A stretch of 64,000 nucleotides of DNA. It comes from an uncultured Flavobacteriales bacterium (lineage in GTDB: Bacteria > Bacteroidota > Bacteroidia > Flavobacteriales > Crocinitomicaceae). Under the pieces are notes generated by a model, which saw only the letters and a program-made list of their open reading frames with translations, searched no databases and was not told the DNA's origin. How positions within the stretch are numbered: position 1 is the first letter of the stretch; each line of letters starts with the position of its first letter. Of the stretch, positions 16,385 through 23,956 are shown piece after piece. The position numbers and the translations under genes were made by a program. The stretch is taken from the NCBI GenBank assembly GCA_946482515.1, contig CAMLRS010000005.1, forward strand, positions 124,001-188,000, written 5' to 3'.

Positions 16385-17725
16385 CTAAGCGAACATTTTG
16401 CCTTCTTTCGTATACTCTTTCCGGATGCCTTCGATGAGGTGCTGACGGCTGATTTCTGTGCGTTTTTCCTCGGCCGTTTTCAGGCAGGCGAATTGTACCA
16501 CGTTCACAATATTAGCGCCGCTGAGATTATACGTGCGGGCGATCTGATCGATAGCGATCTCTTTGTGAAGCGTGACGTTTTTCGGCAGGATGTCGTTCCA
16601 CAACGTGAGACGTTCGGCAGCTCCCGGCATTTCGAATTCGATCATGGACTGGAAACGGCGCGTAAAGGCGGTGTCGAGGTTGCTCTTGAGGTTGGAAGCC
16701 AGGATCACCAGTCCGGGATGGCTTTCGATGCGCTGCAAAAGGTAGGAAACTTCCTGGTTGGCGTATTTATCGTGGGCATCGCGCACGCTCGTACGTTTCC
16801 CGAAAATGGCGTCGGCTTCATCGAAGAACAGGATCCACTCTTTATTGGCAGCTTTATCGAACAATCGGGAAAGGTTTTTCTCCGTTTCACCGATGTATTT
16901 GGAAACCACCAGCGACAGGTCGATGCGGTAGACGTCGCGGCCGGTGTATTTTCCGAGCAGCGTTGCGGTGAGCGTTTTCCCCGTTCCCGGTGCGCCGTAA
17001 AACAACACGCGGTAGCCCGGTTTCACTTTTCCGCTCAGTCCCCAGTCTTTCATTAGTGTGTGCTGGTATTGCAGCCACGACTGGATTTCCATGATATGAT
17101 CGAGCGTTTTCTTTTGCAGCACGAGGTTTTCCCAATCGAGGTTGGTTTCGATGAGCTGTGCCGGGAATCCGCTGCCTAAACGTGGTTTCTGGACGGCTCC
17201 TGTCGTAATAATGTCGACGTATTCTTCGTCTGCGAGCAATCTTCCGCTCATACGTGGCTCACCTGCCGGTACATCTTCGAAGGAAAGGATGCCCGTGCGG
17301 AAGAGCTGTGATTCGCATTGAAAATAGTGCATCAGGTGCATGCGCGCTTCGAGATCTTTTCCGGCCAGCAGGTACAACAGCGTATCGCCGGTAGGGAAGA
17401 AGAGCTCGCGGTTTTTGCCGCGCACGAGTCCCATTTCGGGGAATTCTTTGCCTGAAGGCAGGTGTTGCGACAACAGGTCGGGTAGCAATTCCGGCTGCAT
17501 ATGCGGTGCGAGCGCCAGCGTCAACGCCAGCAGGTCGATTTCCGTCAGGATGCCGTCATCGGGCAATTCCTTCAGCGTTTCTTCTTTCAGGAAGGATTGG
17601 ATGTCGGGAAAGTCGATTTCTTCGCCGGATTGTGCGGCTTTCATCCGGTAATGGACGGTTTCGCTCAGAAATAAAAAGAGCTGCTCCCAGGTGGGAACAG
17701 AAGCGATAGCTATTCTATTCAGCAT
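16385..17725 (-). CDS. eCIS-associated AAA+ ATPase (Afp15/Pvc15-like)
   Basis: A 446-aa AAA+ ATPase. The N-terminal 200 residues are specific to contractile-injection ATPases. The ATPase core has Walker A GAPGTGKT near residue 245, Walker B ILFFDEADAIFGKR near 300, sensor 1 VILASNLKSN and the arginine-finger segment AFTRRFQSM. Afp15/Pvc15 homologues are needed for assembly or cargo loading of Afp/PVC particles. The ATG at 17725 (MLNRIAIASVPTW) is preferred to one 45 nt upstream, whose extra residues look non-coding. The gene is divergent from the structural operon, which starts 1 kb away across a palindromic operator candidate, whereas afp15 lies inside the Afp operon. Confidence 0.88.
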   Translation of the reverse strand: MLNRIAIASVPTWEQLFLFLSETVHYRMKAAQSGEEIDFPDIQSFLKEETLKELPDDGILTEIDLLALTLALAPHMQPELLPDLLSQHLPSGKEFPEMGLVRGKNRELFFPTGDTLLYLLAGKDLEARMHLMHYFQCESQLFRTGILSFEDVPAGEPRMSGRLLADEEYVDIITTGAVQKPRLGSGFPAQLIETNLDWENLVLQKKTLDHIMEIQSWLQYQHTLMKDWGLSGKVKPGYRVLFYGAPGTGKTLTATLLGKYTGRDVYRIDLSLVVSKYIGETEKNLSRLFDKAANKEWILFFDEADAIFGKRTSVRDAHDKYANQEVSYLLQRIESHPGLVILASNLKSNLDTAFTRRFQSMIEFEMPGAAERLTLWNDILPKNVTLHKEIAIDQIARTYNLSGANIVNVVQFACLKTAEEKRTEISRQHLIEGIRKEYTKEGKMFA

Positions 17726-17833
17726 AGTGGATAAGGTGTTATTATAAGTTTTAAATATAGTATAAAACAACGAAACAAAGCGGAGGTTTGGTGTACTAAA
17801 AAAGGCAATATGCAGAAAAAGATTTTCTTTTTT

Positions 17834-17856
17834 AGAACGTAAATAGATTACGTTCT
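17834..17856. promoter_or_regulatory. Perfect palindrome, candidate eCIS operator
   Basis: AGAACGTAA, 5 nt, TTACGTTCT: two 9-bp arms that are exact reverse complements with 14-bp centre-to-centre spacing, typical of a dimeric regulator site. It ends 8 bp before the -7-like element at 17865, so a bound protein would cover the -33 region. It could also affect the divergent ATPase gene. Confidence 0.55.
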
Positions 17857-17864
17857 TTCCACCG

Positions 17865-17872
17865 CATCTTTG
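17865..17872 (+). promoter_or_regulatory. Possible -7 element (CATCTTTG) for the eCIS operon
   Basis: One mismatch from TAnnTTTG (C for the first T). It is the best plus-strand match I found upstream of the eCIS genes and stands directly after the palindrome. Confidence 0.35.
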
Positions 17873-18250
17873 TACAAGAAAATTACAGAACAGATACTAA
17901 GACACTCGTTATTCCGTTAAGTAAATATACCAGGAATAACAAAAAACCGAACACATTAAAAACCTTAAATCAAGAGCACAAGCAACACGAAACCAAGTGT
18001 TAACAAAAAAAACAGGCGAAAGATTTGGATATAACCAAAATCCACACTAGCTTGCCGAGGATTACAAGAAACCACATTCCAGAATTTTTGTAACCGCGTA
18101 TTCACTGAGCTTTTCCAGGAGCTATAAAAAATAACCAACTCACGACAGGATCGGTCTGTTCCTATCCGTCCGGGTTATGGCTTTGAACGTCCATGTTCGG
18201 TCCTTTCGGGATCGTTCAGCGGGATTTCTTTGCCCCAATTGTTATCGCAA

Positions 18251-18598
18251 ATGGAAAAGAAAAGAACCACATACTACTGCAAGTCTGCGCCTGCGCATCG
18301 CACGTCTAGCCTGACGCGTGTGTTTCCCTTTCTTTCTTTGCCTGTTTCTGCAGAGCAGGCCGGTAACACCACGAGAAATAAGGAACTTCCGGCATATGGA
18401 AGTGATGGCCCTGAAGCGGAACTGGAAACTGCCACGGGTTATTGGAAAGAACAGCTGATTCCGACATTGATTGCACTTCAGAACAGCCCTGGAACTGTCC
18501 CGGATTTGCGAGGAATGCTCTTTAAGGAGCTGTCGGCGGAAAAGAACACGAAAAAAATTGGCAACCGGTCGATCTGGACGACTCGCCTCATCACTTAA
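18251..18598 (+). CDS. Doubtful 115-aa ORF in the eCIS leader
   Basis: An open frame starting MEKKRTTYYC, with a slightly longer frame from 18230. Composition is ordinary for a soluble protein in its second half (TGYWKEQLIPTLIALQNSPG), but the first half is Ser/Thr-rich without clear structure. No family is recognised and no -7 element is close. It could be a real small protein of the eCIS locus, a remnant, or chance. Its GC-richer composition than the DNA just upstream is the main argument for coding. Confidence 0.3.
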   Translation: MEKKRTTYYCKSAPAHRTSSLTRVFPFLSLPVSAEQAGNTTRNKELPAYGSDGPEAELETATGYWKEQLIPTLIALQNSPGTVPDLRGMLFKELSAEKNTKKIGNRSIWTTRLIT

Positions 18599-18730
18599 GT
18601 CTCTTTTCGCAGCGGTACTTTCTGTTTTTTCAGAACGGCCGGAAGTCCTTCTTTCTCACACTTACCACAGAATTAACTGTACTAACCACTTAGTAAGAAC
18701 CACTTTTTATTAACCGCGAAACTCACTGTC

Positions 18731-19324
18731 ATGATTTATGAATCGCTGCACATATTGATCGGGGAGCTGAACAGCTATCTGGCCAGCCAGGGACTTGATG
18801 AAGATGTCGTACTCGACAATATAGCATTTGTGGAGAACGACCCGGATTCGAACCAGCCCATGGCCGATAAAGTTGTACTGACCCTGCTCAATCTCAACGA
18901 AGAAGCCACGCTGCGGAATTTTCCGAACAACCGGGTGGAAAACAACAAGGTGACGTATCGTAACAACAAGATCAACCTGAACCTGTATATCCTGTTCAGC
19001 TCGAACAAAACCGGTTACGATGTTGCCCTGAAGTACCTCTCGCGTGTGCTGGAATTTTTCCAAGGCAAGAGCGTCTTCACGCAGGCCAACACCAACTTCG
19101 ATCATTCCGATCCTATCCTGAGTGCCATGGGCGATTTCCGCTACACGCTCGAATTGTACACGCCGACCTTTGAAAACCTCAGCTATATCTGGGGAACGCT
19201 CGGCGGCCGTCAGCTGCCCTGTGCGCTTTACAAAATGAGCCTGGTGGTGATCGACCGCGAAGCCACGCTGGATCAATCGCCGCTGATCACGGAGAACATC
19301 GGAAACATTAGTCCTAATCTCTGA
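18731..19324 (+). CDS. eCIS tube-cap protein, DUF4255 (Afp16/Pvc16-like)
   Basis: A 197-aa protein of the DUF4255/Pvc16_N family, starting MIYESLHILIGELNSYL, with the core LLNLNEEATLRNFPN and INLNLYILFSSN. In Afp and PVC particles the equivalent protein caps the distal end of the inner tube and sheath and sets final length. It heads the structural operon, whereas in Afp the cap gene comes near the end. The next gene follows 11 nt later. Confidence 0.88.
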   Translation: MIYESLHILIGELNSYLASQGLDEDVVLDNIAFVENDPDSNQPMADKVVLTLLNLNEEATLRNFPNNRVENNKVTYRNNKINLNLYILFSSNKTGYDVALKYLSRVLEFFQGKSVFTQANTNFDHSDPILSAMGDFRYTLELYTPTFENLSYIWGTLGGRQLPCALYKMSLVVIDREATLDQSPLITENIGNISPNL

Positions 19325-19335
19325 TTTAATACCGT

Positions 19336-20226
19336 ATGAGCTATTCACAAACATACCGAACCCTTTTCGAGCTGCATGTATTGCATGAATACTACCTGAA
19401 CAGCGGCCCGGATCCTTTTCGGGATATGAACCCGGAACAGCAGCAGCTGATGTTCAAGAATTACGCCTTCAACGGCTTCCTGCGCGTGATGCCGACGACG
19501 CAGACCCGGCAAGTGCTGAACAACCAGAAGCTGATGGTGCGTTCCGACCAGCGCGGACTGCAGATCGTTGCGAACATCGAATCAACGGCACCGGGCAATC
19601 CGGCCAACCCGCTCATTCCGCTTGCCGACGACCTGGAGCTGCATTTCCTGGTAAAGATCGGTGATCCGGCCTTCGAGATCTACACAGACCTGACGCTGGT
19701 TAAAAATGAGCTGTTCTGGTTCTCGAACATCCAGCCGCCGGGCGTTGTCAATTTCCCGTACATCCCGACCTCTTCGGCCCCGGAGTTTATTTCGGACGGT
19801 TACCGCCTCGACCTTGCCAAGTCGCAGGAAGTGGCGGCCCTGCTCGGAATCACCCGGGAAGAGCAGATCGGTTTGCTGGGGATCATTACGCTCCGCATGC
19901 ACGGCGATGAAGACAATGTCACCGACGGCAGCGACAAGGTACCGGCCACACCGGTTCGATTCGAGCTGGAGTTTGCCAACCGGAGCACTATCTGGAAATA
20001 TTACTTTCAAAACTCTGACTATTATGCAGAAACAACGAGTCCTAAACCGCTCACCCGAAACGGTTACGTCGAGATCGATCCTGGCCAGCTCGAGCTCGGA
20101 AATAAAAATCCGGCCATCCCCCCGGAAGAATATGACTTCGATCTGACACCGTACTATTACCCCGCGCCGGATGTCCGAAAAACTGAACTCGTAGCGGGGA
20201 ACCTTTACTCAGTAATTTATATCTAA
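19336..20226 (+). CDS. eCIS-associated protein of unknown role
   Basis: A 296-aa soluble protein with no motif I recognise. The N-terminal 70 residues look helical (TYRTLFELHVLHEYYLN), and the rest is beta-rich with many aromatic residues. It ends in SVIYI with no membrane segment or signal. It sits between the cap and the sheath genes and matches none of the canonical Afp1-16 proteins that I can recall. Its position suggests a structural part, for example a cap adaptor or cap partner. It is tightly spaced (11 and 12 nt) to its neighbours, so it is part of the operon. Confidence 0.7.
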   Translation: MSYSQTYRTLFELHVLHEYYLNSGPDPFRDMNPEQQQLMFKNYAFNGFLRVMPTTQTRQVLNNQKLMVRSDQRGLQIVANIESTAPGNPANPLIPLADDLELHFLVKIGDPAFEIYTDLTLVKNELFWFSNIQPPGVVNFPYIPTSSAPEFISDGYRLDLAKSQEVAALLGITREEQIGLLGIITLRMHGDEDNVTDGSDKVPATPVRFELEFANRSTIWKYYFQNSDYYAETTSPKPLTRNGYVEIDPGQLELGNKNPAIPPEEYDFDLTPYYYPAPDVRKTELVAGNLYSVIYI

Positions 20227-20238
20227 ACACAATAAACA

Positions 20239-22131
20239 ATGGCGTTAACATTAAACACACCAGGCGTATTTGTGGAAGAGATCTCGACCCTTCCACCGTC
20301 CGTCGCTCAGGTAGCGACAGCAGTTCCGGCCTTCATCGGCTATACGGAAAAAGCACTAGCACCGGATGGCTCATCCTTGTCACTCGTACCGACCAGGATC
20401 ACATCCATGCTTGATTATGAAACCCAATTCGGAAAAGCTGAAAACCAGCAGGATATCACCGTAACAGTTACGGGGACAACGATCAAATCGGACCTGGCGC
20501 CGGCTGACCGAAGCGAATTCCTGATGTACTACTCCCTGCAAATGTACTTTGCCAACGGCGGAGGTCCTTGCTACATCGTTTCCGTTGCAAATTACAACGC
20601 TTCGCTGTCGGCAACGACTATCAAAGCTGGTTTGACAGAGCTGGAGAAGGAAGACGAGCCAACGATCATCGTGTTCCCTGATGCAACAGGATTGTCGGCA
20701 GATGATGCCTACGGATTGTACAACGATGCGCTGATGCAGTGCAACAAGCTGCAGGACCGTGTTACGATCATCGACACCCGCATGAGCAACCTCACAACAG
20801 TGAACACGACAACCGATTTCCTGGAATTGCGCAGCAAGATTTCCAACGATCCGGAATACATCAAATACGGAGCTGCTTACTATCCGTACCTGAAAACAAC
20901 CCTCGATTACCAGTACCTCGATGCTGACGTGGATGTTTCGGTTACGACAGCTGCCGACTACGACGGCGATGTAACAGCGATCGACGATGGCGACGTAACC
21001 AATGCGCAATCACTGCTGGCAGGTTATGTAACCGATATCGGAGATTTCACTACAGAGGTTGCCGGAGCGACAGACCCGGACGCAGTGGCACTGATCCCTG
21101 ACATCGATGCGAAAGTGCAGCAGATCATCAACGTTTCCACAACAGTAGGCGCTTCCCTTGCGGAAATGATGGCTATTGCTGATGAGGCGATCGCTCAGAA
21201 CCCTGGTCATGTGGGTATTCCTGCTCTTACGACAGCGAAAAACAACATTGCTTCGTGGATCACGACCAATCTTGCGGATCTGGATGACGATCTTACGGAT
21301 GACCTCACTACGCTGAACGCAGCAACAGACCAGGCCACAGTTGCGGCAGCTCTGGCAGCTATCACCGGAACACTGGGGGCACCAGACATCGCGGCGAAAG
21401 TTGCTACATTGCAGAGCATGCAGATCGCTGCACTGATCACCGCACTCGGACCGTTCTCTACAGCGACCACTACAACTACGCTCGATGCCGTTAAGCTCAG
21501 CAACAACGCGCTGTACAACCGCATCAAGACGTCCATCACGCAAATTCCGGTATTGTTGCCGCCAAGCTCCTCCATCGCCGGTGTTTATGCCCGCGTTGAT
21601 GCATCCAGCGGAGTCTGGAAAGCACCGGCCAATACGAGCCTGAACTACGTGATCGGACCGAACTACAACGTTTCGAACGATCTGCAGGGCGGAATGAACA
21701 TCGATCCGCTTGCCGGAAAATCCATCAATGCCATCCGTTCGTTCACCGGTCGCGGAACCCTCGTATGGGGTGCACGCACACTGGCGGGCAACAACAACGA
21801 GTGGAAATACATCTCCGTTCGCCGCTTCTACAACATGGTGGAAGAATCCGTGAAGAAAGCGACCGAAGGATTCGTATTCCAGGGCAACGATGCCAACACC
21901 TGGGTACAGGTACGTGCGATGATCGAGAACTTCCTGATCCTGCAATGGAAAGCAGGGGCGCTCGCCGGAGCCAAGCCGGAGCATGCATTCTACGTGCGCG
22001 TCGGACTGGGTTCGACCATGACAGCCGACGACGTTTTGAACGGTCGCATGATCGTAGAGATCGGAATGGCAGTCGTACGTCCTGCGGAATTCATCGTACT
22101 GCGCTTCTCACACATGATGCAGCAGTCTTAA
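20239..22131 (+). CDS. eCIS contractile sheath protein with large insertion
   Basis: A 630-aa tail-sheath protein (Afp2-4/Pvc2-4, T4 gp18 family). The N-terminus TPGVFVEEISTLPPSVA and C-terminal core (LPPSSSIAGVYARVDASSGVWKAPAN, then NVSNDLQGGMNIDPL and a final EIGMAVVRPAEFIVLRFSHM) form the contractile ring-linking domain. Between about residues 233 and 415 lies an Asp/Thr/Ala-rich segment with helical stretches, probably an outward-facing domain. Afp has three sheath genes and this locus has one, so all rings would use this subunit. Confidence 0.93.
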   Translation: MALTLNTPGVFVEEISTLPPSVAQVATAVPAFIGYTEKALAPDGSSLSLVPTRITSMLDYETQFGKAENQQDITVTVTGTTIKSDLAPADRSEFLMYYSLQMYFANGGGPCYIVSVANYNASLSATTIKAGLTELEKEDEPTIIVFPDATGLSADDAYGLYNDALMQCNKLQDRVTIIDTRMSNLTTVNTTTDFLELRSKISNDPEYIKYGAAYYPYLKTTLDYQYLDADVDVSVTTAADYDGDVTAIDDGDVTNAQSLLAGYVTDIGDFTTEVAGATDPDAVALIPDIDAKVQQIINVSTTVGASLAEMMAIADEAIAQNPGHVGIPALTTAKNNIASWITTNLADLDDDLTDDLTTLNAATDQATVAAALAAITGTLGAPDIAAKVATLQSMQIAALITALGPFSTATTTTTLDAVKLSNNALYNRIKTSITQIPVLLPPSSSIAGVYARVDASSGVWKAPANTSLNYVIGPNYNVSNDLQGGMNIDPLAGKSINAIRSFTGRGTLVWGARTLAGNNNEWKYISVRRFYNMVEESVKKATEGFVFQGNDANTWVQVRAMIENFLILQWKAGALAGAKPEHAFYVRVGLGSTMTADDVLNGRMIVEIGMAVVRPAEFIVLRFSHMMQQS

Positions 22132-22164
22132 TCACTTATTCATTAACGAGTTAACAACACAATT

Positions 22165-22596
22165 ATGGCAGAATATCCATTATCCAAGTTTCACTTCCAG
22201 GTAGAGTGGGGAGGAACAAAAATCGGCTTCACAGAAATCTCCGGACTCGATTCCGAGCTGGAAGTGATCGAATACCGTCAGGGAGCAAGCCCTGAATACA
22301 GCAAGATCAAAATGCCGGGTATGCGCAAGTATTCCAATATCACGCTCAAGCGCGGCATGTTCAAAGGCGATAACGAGTACTACGAATGGCTGAACTCTGT
22401 TCAGATGAACACCATCGATCGCCGCGACATCACGATCTCGCTGCTGAACGAGGCTCACGAGCCTGTGGTTGTATGGAAAGTACGCAACGCATTCCCGACG
22501 AAAGTACAGTCGACCGATCTGAAAGCAGACGGTAACGAAGTAGCGATCGAATCGATGGAAATCGTACACGAAGGTTTAAGCATCCAAAACGACTGA
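22165..22596 (+). CDS. eCIS inner-tube protein (Afp1/Pvc1-like)
   Basis: A 143-aa gp19/Hcp-fold tube protein, with YPLSKFHFQVEWGGTKIGFTEISGLD at the start and ITLKRGMFKGDNEYYEWL and VWKVRNAFP later, all standard in phage-like tube subunits. It polymerises into the hexameric tube that is driven into the target. It lies 33 nt after the sheath gene and 2 nt before the second tube gene. Confidence 0.93.
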   Translation: MAEYPLSKFHFQVEWGGTKIGFTEISGLDSELEVIEYRQGASPEYSKIKMPGMRKYSNITLKRGMFKGDNEYYEWLNSVQMNTIDRRDITISLLNEAHEPVVVWKVRNAFPTKVQSTDLKADGNEVAIESMEIVHEGLSIQND

Positions 22597-22598
22597 TC

Positions 22599-23063
22599 AT
22601 GATCAACTACTATCCGCCTCGTGGATTTCACTTTCACGTGCAGTTTCTCAACAAGCAGTTTGCTGTCATCGACTCGATGTTTCAATCGGTTGCGGGCCTT
22701 TCTGCGAGTGTTGAAATAACGGAAGTAGTTGAAGGAGGCGAAAACCGCTTCAGACATAAACTGCCCCAGAGCGTCAGGTTTCCGAACCTGGTGCTCAAGC
22801 GGGGCATGGTTCCCGACTCCACACTGCTGCGTTGGTGCAACAATGCTACGGAGAATTTCGAATTCGCGCCTATGGACCTGATTATCATCCTGATGAACGA
22901 CCAGATGATGCCGCTCAAGACATGGAATATCAAAGGAGCTATTCCGGTGAAATGCGAAGTATCGGAATTCAACGCTGAGAGCAGCAACATCGTGATCGAA
23001 ACCTTCGAGCTCACTTACAAATACTTCACCATCCCGACTGTTGAACAGCTGGGAGCAATTTAG
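22599..23063 (+). CDS. eCIS second tube protein / tube initiator (Afp5/Pvc5-like)
   Basis: A 154-aa tube-fold paralogue of the upstream gene (GFHFHVQFLN, FQSVAGLSASVEI, NLVLKRGM, TWNIKGAIPVK), more diverged in the loops. In Afp/PVC the Afp5 protein forms the first tube ring on the spike. Gene order (tube, tube 2, small protein, LysM, spike) agrees. Confidence 0.88.
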   Translation: MINYYPPRGFHFHVQFLNKQFAVIDSMFQSVAGLSASVEITEVVEGGENRFRHKLPQSVRFPNLVLKRGMVPDSTLLRWCNNATENFEFAPMDLIIILMNDQMMPLKTWNIKGAIPVKCEVSEFNAESSNIVIETFELTYKYFTIPTVEQLGAI

Positions 23064-23069
23064 ACCATT

Positions 23070-23222
23070 ATGCCAATAGAAATCAAAGAACTGCACGTGC
23101 GGATCCAGGTCAACGACGAACAGCCGAAGACCGATCAGAAATCAGGACAGTCGATGGATGAGCTGATGGGCGCTTGTGTGGATGAAGTATTCACAATTAT
23201 CAACGATAAAAAAGAACGATAA
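23070..23222 (+). CDS. Small eCIS protein, DUF5908 (Afp6/Pvc6-like)
   Basis: A 50-aa protein starting MPIEIKELHVRIQV and ending NDKKER. Small proteins of this type lie at the same place in Afp/PVC loci, between the second tube gene and the LysM adaptor, and are labelled DUF5908 in Bacteroidota. The role is unknown. The ATG is 6 nt after the tube gene stop, and its TAA shares a base with the next ATG. Confidence 0.75.
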   Translation: MPIEIKELHVRIQVNDEQPKTDQKSGQSMDELMGACVDEVFTIINDKKER

Positions 23223-23956
23223 TGGGAGTAATACCAACTATGGAAGGAGGGGCGAGCGGGAAGCTGCAGAAACTGAAGATCGAAGCTTATTCCGATGCCA
23301 AATACGGGACCAAGCTGGAAGACGAGTTCGTGACCCTGATCAACCCGGAAAAGTATACACTGAATTACAAAGTGGAATACATTGTTCCGGATGCATCGAA
23401 GGGAAGCGGAGACACAACGCCTTACTTTAACTACACACCGCCATCGGACCTGGATTTCGAGTTTTTGTTCGACGATACGGGGATTTTCGATGAGACACCG
23501 AACTTCAAGCTGTTTGAACACCGTTCAGCAAAAGGAGTAGAAGCCGGTATCGAAAACCTGAAGAAAGTAGCGTATTCGGTCAACGGGAAAATACACCGTC
23601 CGAATTACCTGCGAATCATCTGGGGTTCCCTGATCTTCGACTGCGTACTGACCGAGCTGGCTATTGAATACAAGCTCTTCGCACCGGATGCCAAACCACT
23701 GCGTGCCGTTGCCAAAGCGAAATTCAAAAAATTCAGCGAGCCCGAAAAAACGGTTGCCGAAACGAATCCCAGCTCACCTGACCTGACACACGCCCGTATC
23801 GTCGAAGAAGGCGATACGCTGCCCCTGATGACCAAACGTATTTACGGCGATTCCAAGTATTACCTGGAAGTAGCCCGCGTGAACAAACTGACCACTTTCC
23901 GAAAATTGAAAACCGGGCAGCAATTATTTTTTCCGCCCATTCAAAAACCTGACTAA
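23222..23956 (+). CDS. eCIS LysM baseplate adaptor (Afp7/Pvc7-like)
   Basis: A 244-aa protein with an N-terminal beta domain seen in gp53-type baseplate proteins (LKIEAYSDAKY, VTLINPEKYTLNYKVEY) and a C-terminal LysM domain (EEGDTLPLMTKRIYGDSKYYLEVARVNKL) at about residues 190-240. In related systems it links the sheath initiator to the spike hub. It overlaps the upstream stop by one base. Confidence 0.9.
   Translation: MGVIPTMEGGASGKLQKLKIEAYSDAKYGTKLEDEFVTLINPEKYTLNYKVEYIVPDASKGSGDTTPYFNYTPPSDLDFEFLFDDTGIFDETPNFKLFEHRSAKGVEAGIENLKKVAYSVNGKIHRPNYLRIIWGSLIFDCVLTELAIEYKLFAPDAKPLRAVAKAKFKKFSEPEKTVAETNPSSPDLTHARIVEEGDTLPLMTKRIYGDSKYYLEVARVNKLTTFRKLKTGQQLFFPPIQKPD

Larger units (their letters stand above)
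17726..18730. other. 1-kb divergent regulatory region of the eCIS
   Basis: The gap between the ATPase and the structural operon. It holds a 23-bp palindrome (17834-17856), a -7-like element (CATCTTTG, 17865-17872) and an AT-rich stretch to about 18110. Beyond that lies GC-richer DNA with one doubtful ORF (18251-18598). If the promoter is correct, the eCIS mRNA has a leader of about 850 nt. Confidence 0.6.
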
